Positions 11,065-21,700 of a stretch of 64,000 nt of DNA are shown here, in pieces. The notes beneath the pieces were generated by a model. That model saw only the letters and a list, made by a program, of their open reading frames with translations. It searched no databases and was not told where the DNA came from. Each line of letters opens with the position of its first letter. Within the stretch, counting starts at the first letter, position 1. The translations under genes were made by a program, and so were the position numbers. The stretch is from Magicicada septendecula (lineage: Eukaryota; Arthropoda; Insecta; Hemiptera; Cicadidae), in NCBI GenBank assembly GCA_034769895.1, contig CM068367.1, forward strand, positions 1,313,999,046-1,314,063,045, given 5' to 3'.

Positions 11065-11455
11065 ACAAAAATTTTATAAGGTAATAGCTGTGCCAGTGTT
11101 ATTGTATGGTTCCGAAATTTGGGTTCTGGGGGAAAAAAACATTTGAGTAGGGTACAGACATTGCAGATGAAATCCTCGCGACCTGTTAAAGGCTGCACGC
11201 AAAGAGGTAGACTTTACAATGAAGACATTCGTAAAGAGTTGAACATTTTTAATATCCAAAATCGTATTGCTGAAAACAAAGAGAGATGGATTGGTCATCT
11301 GAATAGGATGCCAATGGCAGGTTGCCTAAGGAAGTTTGGCAATACAAGCCGGTTGGACAGCGAAGTATACGATCTAGGAAGCGTTAGTGAAGCGGAAATA
11401 TTCCTTTGTAACCGGAACAGGTGATTCTCCTAGTCCCTGATAGAAGAAGAAGAAG
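11065..11455 (+). pseudogene. LINE 3' end with GAA tail
   Basis: The plus strand encodes pieces of the same RT C-terminal module: KFYKVIAVPVLLYGSEIWV, later YNEDIRKELNIF and ERWIGHLNRMP, across frameshifts. Downstream there is an untranslated segment containing CCGGAACAGGTGATTC and a short (GAA)n tail at about 11444-11457. The same arrangement of 3' sequence and GAA tail recurs at 39020-39065 (minus) and 41250-41376 (plus). Confidence 0.75.
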
Positions 11456-12029
11456 AACAGTTTTCGTAGAACCATTAAAATTCTGTGCAATATTTGTGTA
11501 CAAAAGGTGAAGACAATATAGATAAACGTGTTTTCTGTTTATTAAAAATTAGTTTTCATTTTTGCTACATATCATTCTGAATCTGTTTTACTTCCATTAA
11601 TGAAAGATTCAGTTGTTTCTGTTTATTTTGAATTCAATGTCGTTATTTTCTCAATGACAAAAATGTCTAACAATCCTTCTATCTCTAAATGGTTAATATT
11701 TTATAAACAAACGCGTTTTACATTGGTCTCGAATTAAATTTGTAAGCTATTGGTGGGCCCTGTGTCACTTGGAATCGTTTGTAGTTACAGTTATCTAATA
11801 TTAAAATCTCTTTTTCGTCATCAGTTCTGATTCACACGGCAGCATTGTCTCTTCTTTATATTTTCTAAATAAACAAAGAGGTAGATGTACATCATCTACA
11901 GTTTGTTCCCTCCGCTGGTCCTTCGATCGCGGTATTAACCTATTTTGAGAGTCTAAAGGTATGCCCCTCAAATCTATCTCCAAAGAATTGTTTGTTTCTT
12001 CAGTCTTTCGAGAAACTTTTTCACATTTC

Positions 12030-12030
<1 letters not shown>
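11456..12030. other. Unassigned AT-rich DNA
   Basis: Nothing recognisable on either strand. Confidence 0.5.
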
Positions 12031-12060
<30 letters not shown>

Positions 12061-12114
12061 CTTCTTCTTCTTCTTCTTCTTCTTCTTCTTCTTCTTCTTC
12101 TTCTTCTTCTTCTT
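12031..12114 (+). repeat. (TTC)n microsatellite, 84 bp
   Basis: Perfect TTC repeat on the plus strand, GAA on the minus strand. Open frames of Ser or Glu across it are by-products of the repeat. It may mark the tail of a minus-strand LINE whose body is lost. Confidence 0.97.
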
Positions 12115-12254
12115 GGCGACATCGCACCAGCGCATCGTATATCTCAATAACTTAATTATTAACATACTCCCAATGTAGTCGAATATTGTGTGTCACCAAT
12201 ACTATTCAGTATTAACGCTGAAAAAAGTATATTACCCAATACTATTCAGTGAAA

Positions 12255-12500
12255 ATCGATGAAGGATTGACGAGAATAGGAGAGGAAAGAAAACTATTGA
12301 AGGTGATGAGAAAGAAGAAAACATCTTGGCTGGGGCATGTCTTGAGTAGAAGCTGGCTGCAGCTAAGGATCATAGAGGGAAAGGTGGTAGGAAACAGAGG
12401 ACGGTGAAGAAGACAGATTGGTATGCTTGATAACATCAAAACCGGAAGGAGCTACAGCCAGAATAAGACAAATACACAGGACGGAGAAAAATGGTGAATA
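12255..12500 (+). pseudogene. LINE 3' fragment
   Basis: Translates to TSWLGHVLSRSWLQLRIIEGK and RRQIGMLDNIKTGRSYSQNK around one stop. This resembles the post-RT tail common to insect LINEs (WLGHVLRR, EGK, GRGRRR, MLDDIK). Short, decayed and 5'-truncated. Confidence 0.65.
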
Positions 12501-14105
12501 TCCAAACCAGTGTTGACACTGTCGTAGACAGTTTCACTAAAGAAGAACATATTCGATAGCTTAAGTTTTAACTAAAAGTTCATACTCACCGTAGTGTTTC
12601 TTTTTTTATGCTTTGGTGACTATCAGGTACTATAAAAGAGCCTTATGGTTTACAAATGTTTTGGAACTGACGTTTTGGACAACATGCGTAAAAGGGTAGT
12701 AACGTGCGTCTCCGACTCCCGCCTTCTGAGCTGTCATTTAATCCAACTTATTAAACGTTATACAATCAGGTTTAACACTAATGTCAAGCTTGGCTTATTT
12801 CAAGCACTCTGTAAACTGGTTAATTCGTATGAACCTTGATGAAAGAGGGCAACGAAGAAGCACCTACTTGATATTTTTTTTTTTGTTTGGATAGGAGTCA
12901 GTTTACTACATTTGCTGGCGGCTACCTAAACGGTCAGAATTGTCTATGTACAGAGTTAAAAACATTAAATAAGGAATTGTGTTAAGTATCTCTCCATTAA
13001 TTGATCCAAACAATGTAAAGTAAATAGGCGAAACTGTAACGTGTACTTCAGATTATTGAACCCTTTGCCACATTTCCGAACTTAGACTATCTTTTTTAGG
13101 TTTTTTTTGGTAGGAGTGTATAGTTGTTCCGTATAACAATTTTATTGAGCCCGATGACGGCCGCAAAGCCGAAGGCAGGTTGGGGCGAGTAAAGCGACTT
13201 AATGAGCGAGAAGTTGTCTGCGGCGACGAGATTCGGCCACGCGCGTGTGTGGTTCTACCCACCTTTCGTTCTGCCAAAACGAAAAAGTGGTGAAGGGCTT
13301 GTCTGATTATTACTTACCCACGCGTCGAACGTGTTGGTACTCAACAGAAGTCGGTACCAACGACGCGTAAACGTCCACGTACTTTATTTGTAAAGTTTGT
13401 TGTTTTTTTGAGCTATGAACGTTGTCGACGTATTTTTAAATTGGAATTTGTTTTTCTCAACTTCGACTCATTTAAAGTGTTTTGTTTTCTAAATTGCCTA
13501 TGATTTCTAAAGTCTATGATTTATTGCTGTGGTGTTTTTTTTATGCAAGCTGTTATTAATTAGCACGTGTACATCATGTGTTGCGAATGTAAATACACGC
13601 TCTCTGATACGTTAGTCAGCAGGTCTCTCTCTATTCTATTATCTATCTCTCTCTATTATGAATTTATTCTAAACGTCTATTATCGCTTTGATATTCTTAA
13701 ATATGTAAAATGATTTTAATAAATATATATATTTTTTAGCCAGTACCGTAACTATATTTAATTTTCTTTTTACTTCATAACTGTTCAAAACTGTCCCCCC
13801 GGAGATCCGATTGGGGAACTTGAAGCTCCGGATGATTTTGCCTTGAACATAGCCATGATGATATTACTAGAGATACCTAAACGACCGTTAATGTTGTGGT
13901 TTCTCGTTGCCTTCTACATCCCAATGTCGTTGACTAGTAACTAGTTCATCCGCCTTCGGGGCCGATTTATCAACCCCAGGACAATGAGGTGCCCTACCGC
14001 TTGCCAGTTCGTTCACCCGAAACTGTTGACTAGCAAGTGGGAGAATACTTATTCCGGTAGTCACTCGGTCGTCATTTCCTATAGCTATAATTTGAATCTT
14101 TCGAA
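12501..14105. other. Unassigned DNA
   Basis: No supported gene. A GC-richer patch at 13150-13280 and another at 13795-14000 may be ancient repeats, but no motif is convincing. Confidence 0.45.
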
Positions 14106-14465
14106 ATGTGGCTTTACCGTAGAATACTGAGCATTTCATGGACAGCACATATAACTAATGTTCAAGTTCTTAGAAAGATGAAGAAAGAAAGGGAAGTTAT
14201 TAACACAGTGAAGATAAGGAAGCTTCAGTATCTCCCAGATACTGAAGACGTATCTGTATACATGGGACGTCTCATGAGAAATGAACAGAGATTTTACTTA
14301 TTGCAGTCCATACTACAGGCAAAAGTACTTGGAAAGAGAAGAAGTGGGCGACCGAGAATATCATGGCTGAGAAATTTAAGGACCTGGTTTGGCATGAATA
14401 CAACTAACTTATTCCGTGTAGCTGTACAGAAAGTTAAAATAGTCTGTATGATATCAAACATCTAA
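14106..14465 (+). pseudogene. LINE reverse transcriptase C-terminal fragment
   Basis: A 119-codon open frame begins MWLYRRILSISWTAHITN and continues with LRKMKKEREVINTVK, LMRNEQRFYLLQSILQ and GRPRISWLRNLRTWFG. This is a C-terminal module widely seen in arthropod LINE polyproteins. The start methionine is fortuitous, since the fragment is simply what remains of a 5'-truncated copy. A 19-codon insertion-like stretch near residue 43 disrupts the usual LEYLGH step. Confidence 0.8.
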
Positions 14466-14619
14466 AACGGATAGGAACTATCAGAAGGAGAAGAGACCGT
14501 AACTATGGTTGTAGAGGGCCTCGCAAGAACGTCGAATGGGTCTCCTTCTCCACGGCATGATGGAGCGAAAATATATAGAACAAAACATGTTAACGGGATT
14601 CGTTTATATTTTTAAAAAT

Positions 14620-14880
14620 TATATCTCCTGGCAGGACATGTACAGAGAATGAATGAGGAGGATCCTCTTAAGACGATTATGAAATGCACACCAGAAGGAA
14701 AGAGAGGTAGTGGAATACCTAGACTACGATGAATTGATAGAATCCTAGAAGATGGGAAAGTACTTAGAGTGAAAAATTGATGGACATTGGCTAAGGATAG
14801 GGAAATCTGGAGGAAAATCCTGAGGGAAGCTGAGCTTCTTCACGGTGGTCTGTGGAGCTACTGATGATGATGATTATCTG
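14620..14880 (+). pseudogene. LINE 3' tail fragment, different copy
   Basis: Encodes GHVQRMNEEDPLKTIMKCTP, then GKRGSGIPRLR, then LAKDREIWRKILREAELLHG, with internal stops, and ends in a (TGA)n-type tail. The pattern of RXXGRPR, LAQDR and W is the usual end of a LINE ORF2. It is separated from the preceding fragment by about 150 bases and belongs to another insertion. Confidence 0.7.
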
Positions 14881-15321
14881 TCTTGGCATATCTAGGTTTG
14901 GATATAATCAATCAACTTTTGTACAAAAACAGGAAAATAAAAACTATTTTACTCAAATTAGGTGTACATAAAAATTAACATGTCTACTCCTTAACGAAAA
15001 GTATTTTTGTCCATTTTTGTCCAAAGACCTGTTTGCGGTTCAATAAATGTTTAAGCGTTCGAATAGACTTCCTGGAAATATAGGAAGCATATGTTTAAAA
15101 AATCTTTAAAATAATACGAAAACCAAACAGTTAAGTTATTAAACTTAGAAACTTAATACCTTAAGTATTAAAGTTTCGAAGCCCCTGTCAGTTATGCCAC
15201 TGGTATCTGTTTACAGTTCCTGTAATCTATACAAGGTCTGCTGCTTTGATTATTATGTGATACTATTTATCTGTGCGAAATGCACCTATTTAACAATTTG
15301 AGAATAATAATGCCATTTAAA
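14881..15321. other. Unassigned AT-rich DNA
   Basis: No motif or open frame of note. Confidence 0.5.
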
Positions 15322-16505
15322 TACACCATCATCATCACCAACGTCACTTCATGGATAAGATTTCTCCTGTCCAGGCCTCGTGACTCCCGCCATCTTGTGA
15401 CTGGCCTGCCTACAGATCTTCCAACCGGCTCATACTCATAAGCCAACTTCGGAAAGCGGGTATTGTCCAGTCTTTCTGCACGTTATTTCCACCAATGTCT
15501 ATAATTCTGAATGAGTTCATTTAGGGAAACTATATCAAGTTCTCGTCTAATATAAGCCTACTCGTTTCTTATATATGATCTAGTCACGTATATCTAGTGG
15601 CGTAGCTAGGCTTTTTGACGCCCGGGGCAAGGAGATCGTCGGCCGATAAAAAGATAAAAAATGATATAATATATATCCCCATACACATTAAATCATATGG
15701 ACAAAATCATTAAAAAAAAGATAAAATGTATATCACCATCATTTACGTACGCCTCAAATTTACAGAGGAACCCAAAGAGGTTTTCTAACTCTTTTATATT
15801 AGAGAAACGGCTTGAAATTTCAACCGACAATTTGTCCAAAATTTCTATTACAGAATGTCACATTTCGTGCCGAACGGTTAATGCAGGATCGTCTGCATAC
15901 TCCACTGGCATCGTGCGCTTCCTTCTTATACTTTTTGTGATACTGACACCCCATTCATTACATACCTGCTCTGTCTTAGTAATGACATTGTCACACAACT
16001 CATTCCTTCAAACTCTTAATTTGTCCGTTAGCGTCTCCAGAAGTGTCAATGTTTGAATAAAGCTTATTTCTTTGGTCTGCAAGATTTTCTGGATTTTGTC
16101 CATAGAAGAAAGAATATCTGTTTAGAAAAAGAGCAAGGTCACAAAATTAAAGTTTTCTATTGCATTAATTATTAAGGCTACATCTTCCCCCGTATCAAAG
16201 AAACAAGTTGTTTGTAGTTTTATAAACTGAAAACAAATTTTTCAAGTCTATGCTCACTTTGCCGCCCTCCTGGCTATGCCACCCGGGGCGGCTGCCCCCT
16301 TGGCCATCCCCTAGCTACGCCTCTGCGTATATCCCTTTACCGATCTCAAATATGTAGCTCATTTCTGAAACCTGTAATTGGCACCAGTCTTTCTTCCTTA
16401 CAATCCAGGTCTCGCATCCATACGACAGTGGTGGTGCTGCCATTGTCTTATAGAACTTAAATACAATTTCTTGAATACAATTCCTCGTTACTTTAATTTT
16501 TATTT
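15322..16505 (-). pseudogene. LINE fragment split by a hAT insertion
   Basis: The minus-strand segment 16334-16505 encodes the upstream part (an LSYGCETWIVRKKDW-like stretch). The segment 15322-15594 encodes the downstream part (LAYEYEPVGRSVGRP and RWRESRG) and ends in a (GAT)n-type tail near 15328. The two halves join in register once the inserted 15595-16325 block and one target-duplication copy are set aside, which dates the hAT insertion after the LINE. Both halves carry stops. Confidence 0.75.
15595..16325 (-). mobile_element. hAT-superfamily DNA transposon remnant with 8-bp target duplication
   Basis: The ends TAGTGGCGTAGCTAGG and CCTAGCTACGCCTCTG form terminal inverted repeats with two mismatches over 16 bases. 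They are flanked by the 8-bp duplication CGTATATC (15587-15594 and 16326-16333). Eight-base duplications are diagnostic of hAT. The minus strand encodes a degraded transposase piece (SIRRKRTMPVEYADDPAL, later EILDKLSVEISSRFSN) like the middle of hAT transposases with an RKRXMP motif. Only about 100 codons remain and they hold stops, so the copy is an internally deleted derivative. Confidence 0.88.
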
Positions 16506-16507
16506 AG

Positions 16508-17560
16508 TCATCATCATCAAGGGTGCCACAAACCTGGCGGGTCCTGGCCTGCTGAAGCAGACGTCACCAACGGTCTCTGTCCAATGCAGCCATCTTCCAT
16601 TTACGAATCTCTGTCCTTTCTGCATTCTGCTGCGCTCCATCTCGCAGTTTCAGCTTCAGTCTTCCCACTTTCCTTTTGCCATCTGAGTCATACGCTTTAC
16701 AGAGTCCGGAGGGTCCATCCTGACAACATGAACTGGCCATGTAAGCCTTCCTGTCTTTATCTTTTTTGTTTACGTTCATGCCGTGTAGCAGGTAATATAA
16801 CTCGTCATTAGTTATTTTCTCCAGATATCTGCTTCCTTCACTGCCCCATATATTTGTCTCAGTATTTTTCTCTCAAATGTTCCCAGCGCATTCTCAGTGC
16901 TTCTCCTCAGAACTCATGTCTCTGATGCATACAATAGTACTGGGACAACCAGTGTATTGTATAGGTGACTCTTTGTTGTCCTTGAAAGCAAATTGGACTT
17001 AAATTTCCTTTTTAAGCTGAAGTAAGATATTTTAGCAAGAACAAGTATTTCTTCCTCCAAAACATTTTTCTTTGGTCACAAGTGATCACAGGTAAGTAAA
17101 TGCTGCCACTATCTCAAATCTGTAGTCTCCAAAGCTGATGTGTTGGCATATTTACTCCTTCGTGTTTTTTAACCCGATAAAAATATGTATTTTATCATAG
17201 ATTCATTTATTTTTAGGCCCAGAAATGTTGATACTGCTTTCAAATCAAGAAATAACTCCTGGACCCGAACAGATGACCGTGCTAAAATAGCAATGTCGTC
17301 TGCATATGCTAGTAATTAGCTAGACTTATTTATGAGTGTTCCGCTTATGTCAGTATTTGCCCTTCTAACTACCATTTGCAGGGCTGCATTAAGTAATAAG
17401 CAGGGTAACGATTCTCCCTGTCTAAGACCGTTTTTTCATGAGAAGCTTTTAGAAATATCACCCTGGACCTCTACCATATATTGGGTATTTTTCACGGTCG
17501 TTTCTGTTAGTCTAACTAGCTTTTCAGTGTTTCTTTAGTGTCAACCACAAATAAACCGTT
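16508..17560 (-). pseudogene. LINE reverse transcriptase fragment with YADD box
   Basis: On the minus strand, conserved RT blocks appear in order: LRQGESLPCLLLNAALQMVV, AYADDIAILARSS (the YXDD catalytic box, near 17290), FLGLKIN, and LLYASETWVLRR further down. A tail region follows with QDGPSGLCKAYDSDGKRKVG and LDRDRW. Frameshifts and stops interrupt it. It ends at a (GAT)n-type tail at 16510, directly beside the previous LINE. This is a 5'-truncated, non-functional copy of a non-LTR retrotransposon. Confidence 0.85.
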
Positions 17561-18264
17561 GGCATATAGTGTCATTTTAAAGTCAACGTGGACTCAGGAA
17601 ATTTCGGCTTTGAGGAACGGCATCCAAGTCCAACGTTCCAGGTGTTACGTTAGCACAACTAATGTTTTGGGGCTTTGCGTTTGACTTTCAAATTTCGCAG
17701 TTAACGAATTGATCACAGTACCTTGGAGAATTTGCAAAATGACTACAAACGCGTCCACGTACTAAGGTTTATATTTCGTGGTCAACAAATGAGCAGACAA
17801 GAAGACTAAAAACCAAAACTCAATTGCCCTTACCTTTTGAACACTTGATGAATTAAAGTTATGTTTATAGCGAACTGTGTATATTGTTGTAATCATTACA
17901 CAAAGAAATAATCATTGTACTCATTGCCTTCTTGTTAGTTTGAGTCCAAAATTTGTACAATGTTTGCATAAACAGATTAAACAAATAAATAAAAATTCCC
18001 TTCTTAAAGTGTTATAATTGGTAATAACGCCTTCTTAGAAAGGGAAATTACGGAATACATTTCTATAACTGTAAATATTATACTGTATTATTTACATTAC
18101 GATATGAGTAATATCATATTTATATGTGGAATACATTTTTAAATGTTGATCATATTTTTATGTGAAACATATTACTGTTCTCTTTCTAGTTACAATCTTT
18201 TGAATAACAAATTTGTGTTAGTAGTTATAATCTCAACAGAAATTAAGGCTGTTACACACCACTA
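17561..18264. other. Unassigned AT-rich DNA
   Basis: Nothing recognisable. Confidence 0.5.
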
Positions 18265-18640
18265 AAGCACAATACGTCCAGTAATATCCTATGCATCAGA
18301 AACCAAGCCAGATACAGTAACAACTCAAAGAAGACGACAAACTGTAGAAATGACTATATTAAAGAGGGAACTAGGAAAGACAAGGCACGATAGGTTGTCA
18401 AATAGTATATAAGGGAAACGTGTAGTGTAACAGACCTTAATACTTAGATTACGGAAAGAAGAACGATATGGAATGAACACATATCAAGAATGGATGACAC
18501 AAGGCTAGTGAAAAAGGTAACCAAGAGGAGCATTTGTCGGCTAAGGAAGAGGTGGAGTGACAGCATGTAGGACCGTTGATATAGAACAGGACAGAGTTCT
18601 AACAAGGGAGTTAAAGAAGAAGACACGACACTATGTATAT
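18265..18640 (+). pseudogene. LINE reverse transcriptase C-terminal fragment
   Basis: Translates to RPVISYASETKPDTVTTQRR, then LKRELGKTRHDRL, then WNEHISRMD in pieces across frameshifts. This is the RPVITYASET module of arthropod LINEs. It ends against the fold-back element at 18641. Decayed. Confidence 0.7.
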
Positions 18641-18758
18641 AATTCGCGATTAGCGCTTTCGAGCCTTTCAGCTCATCATCAGATCGGAAATATCAGGTTT
18701 ATTGTATAATTCCAATCTGATAATGAGCTGAAAGGCTCGAAAGCGCTAATCGGGAATT
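18641..18758. mobile_element. Fold-back repeat with 44-bp arms containing hammerhead-like sequence
   Basis: Bases 18641-18684 and 18715-18758 are reverse complements with two mismatches in 44 and a 30-base spacer. Each arm carries the same hammerhead-like core in opposite orientation. The left arm (minus strand) keeps CTGATGA, whereas the right arm has CTGATAA. Such head-to-head arms are compatible with Penelope-like element termini or a fold-back element. Confidence 0.65.
18647..18686 (-). ncRNA. Hammerhead ribozyme-like motif
   Basis: Read on the minus strand: stem I CGAT/ATCG (4 pairs), CTGATGA, one extra T, stem II GAGC/GCTC with loop TGAAAG, GAAA, then stem III AG/CT with loop CG and a CTA cleavage triplet. 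Compared with 8269-8306, stems I and III differ in sequence but keep pairing, which is covariation supporting a conserved RNA fold. The opposite arm has a G-to-A change in the core box and would be inactive. Confidence 0.45.
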
Positions 18759-21700
18759 ATCTAAAGAGTGTTGTACAACAGCTTAATGTCTGTATACAAT
18801 TTTTAGGCAAGCTATGGTTTCTTACGACTCTATCTGTAACGATATCTTCAGATCGGTAAAACAAATATACTACATTGCTAGTTGAGATGTGTTTTTATCA
18901 TTTTTAAGAATTACTTCGTGCCATAGTAAGCCTGTGTCTTCAGGATATACCAAAGCATCTCTTTTGCATATTCTTCATTAGAATTCGTCTTTTACCACTA
19001 CCTGCATAAAGGATATACTTTGTATCCCGTTCATTCACACAGAACCAAGCGTCGCATCCATCAAGTACGTATTTCCAGAGGAACGAGTTTTCTTTAATGA
19101 GAACTGTCATTTTAACAAGTTGGATTAACACTTTATTTCATTAACATTATTTATTTAATTAACTTCTGTTATTTATTATTTTACTTTAGATGTAGGCAAA
19201 TTATTCTACGTCTTCTATAAAATGGTCTTCTAACGTAATATTTGTTCATTTCGTGACATTTACTGTATAGAATAACATTAAATACGATTTCTCTAAAAAT
19301 AATGTTTCATAGTACCTGTTTAAATTTTCACGGTAACGTCATTCTATGTTAAAGGTATTCTAATCGACAGGCAAGGATTCACCAAATGTTCCCACTGTAC
19401 TATCCGCCGTTCGATATGCTCTCCGGTTACGAGTGATCAGTCGCAGAATATGTGAGTAAAATCTGTAACTTTCTTACCGCATTTAGAAGTGCAGCAAGTT
19501 CGAAGGATTTTCATGTCAAAACTGCCCGTCTGTATGTTCAAGGAACTTTTGTAGAAAGATCGTTAGTCTGTAATAAAAAGAAACATATATTAAAAAACAA
19601 GACGTATATGTAGGAATTAACCAAAGAGAAAGAATGTTAAAGGTGAACCAAGAGTATTCCTTTATTTCCAGAGTTCCACAGGATTCCTTTATTCACCTTC
19701 TTCAACTATTTTCATCTAAGGACGATACACTTTCAGCTTACAGCTGGTGACTATTCTCAGAATTCTTTCATCGTTTCCTTTCTTTTCGCATATTCTATTT
19801 AACATGCAGTTCCCCTTAATTGTTCTCTCGTGGTGACCACCACGCGTGGTTTTTTTTTATAATATTCTCTGCGGCACCCTCTGGGCACGTCCGTATTATG
19901 ACGACTTTATAAAGTTCTCGTAATTGTGGATTTTCTTAATATTATATAAGTTATGCCATATATTTTCTGTCATCCGTCTGTTTTCTCTTTTCAAAGCATT
20001 TTCTTAGAAAACAGATTCTACCTTTATTAGTATATGCCTTCCTATTTTGATACTCATAAGCTAAGCCATTCCGCCACATAATGCTATAACTACCGTGACC
20101 ACTTAGAAAATTAGAAAACATTCGAACATTAGAAAACCGAAAACAAATGGCATTGTGAGCCCATCTGTCGTGGTTAATTTTTAGCCTCATGCACCTACCA
20201 TCCTTGTAGTTGGTTACCGAGACATAGAAGAACAGATGACAACACTTTCCCCCTAGAGAGTTATTCTCCAGATATTGGAAAAATACTACTAAATAATACG
20301 GTTTTCGTCGTTGAAGGTTTCAGATAAATTAGATTGAAATATTGCCTTCCTTGGTGACAAAGTATAGCAAAATAAAATATTACTGTCCCGGTCATTATTT
20401 ATTATTCACCGTATTTAGTTATTTTTAGTATATTAATTCCATTATTTATATTCATTTTAAATGCTTTTTTAAGGCTATTTTCAATGCAAATTAACAAAAG
20501 TGATTATTCCACATTCTTATTTAGGATTATCATTTTACATAAAGGATTTTTTCTGAATGCACACAAAATCGAAGCTATTACTTAAATAAGAATCAATAAT
20601 TTTCCAGAGCAGGCGGTGTGTGTTGGCGGACAGATAAATTGCTATAATTGTCTGGTATTGTGTAGGTGTGACTGAACTTGGTTACGTAACTAGGCTGCGT
20701 CACTGTCGTAACTCATCTCTAACAGACTCCTCTGTTGTCATTGTATTCAAAACCCGTATGCAAATCGCTTGTTATATGATAACAGAGTCTTGTTGTAACA
20801 CTCCGTCCACCGGGGCGAATAAGATCCAACCGATGGAAACTAGAAAGAAAACACGGCGTACTATCTATGTTTCAACTCGACGGCGGCTTGTATTCGATAG
20901 TCTACTACGATAAACGTTGACAGGGCCTGTCTTGGTCCTGTCCGACAAGCGTGGGTTTTACGAAGAGGGTACTGACTGTCCCGAACAGATTTATCAACGC
21001 TAATGGAACAATTATAGAACTCTGAATGACATCTATGTTTTTACTTGCCACTTTCTTTCTCTCACTGTTCTCTTTTATTGTATCTTCGTTTCAAGTGCGA
21101 TTTGCTAACACCGATAAAAGGTAAAAGAAAAGTCGTAGCGGGTTTGGCCCAACGAAGCGACGACGCGGCCGTCTGGAATTAACATCCCCCTAGCGAGAGT
21201 GCGTAGGCTCGGTACATGCCCCACGCTCTATAATTAAGTGTCGTAAATATCTGTGTACATATTATATAGCTTTATAATTTAAATGCTCACGTAACAACAT
21301 CTCCATATCAATTAATGTGCATAGTAATTTCTGTACATAAAACAATGTTGACAACGTCACGATCTAATCGACGGGTGAATAATTTGATTTTTAAATATGT
21401 AAAAAGAATGAAATGTTGTATGTATGCATATTGTAGCGTGACAGAAAATCCACTACTTATTAAGTCATATAAAATCATAAAATTTAATTACACCACATAT
21501 GTTAAAATAATATTGAATGAGATTTAATGAAATCAAAGGAATGAACCACGATAAAATAAAAATCCTCATTACATTATATAAAAACCACTGTTTAAATATC
21601 AAAGAAAGTATTGAAAGCAACTCATATTATAAGATCAGTAATTTACCCAGGAAGCTAGGAGCAGTAAACAAATTAAATAACACCATATCAAGAAGAAAGA

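Noticed and set aside
11801-12127. Glutamate-rich frame, and a serine-rich frame on the other strand
   Set aside because: Both are produced by the TTC/GAA repeat.
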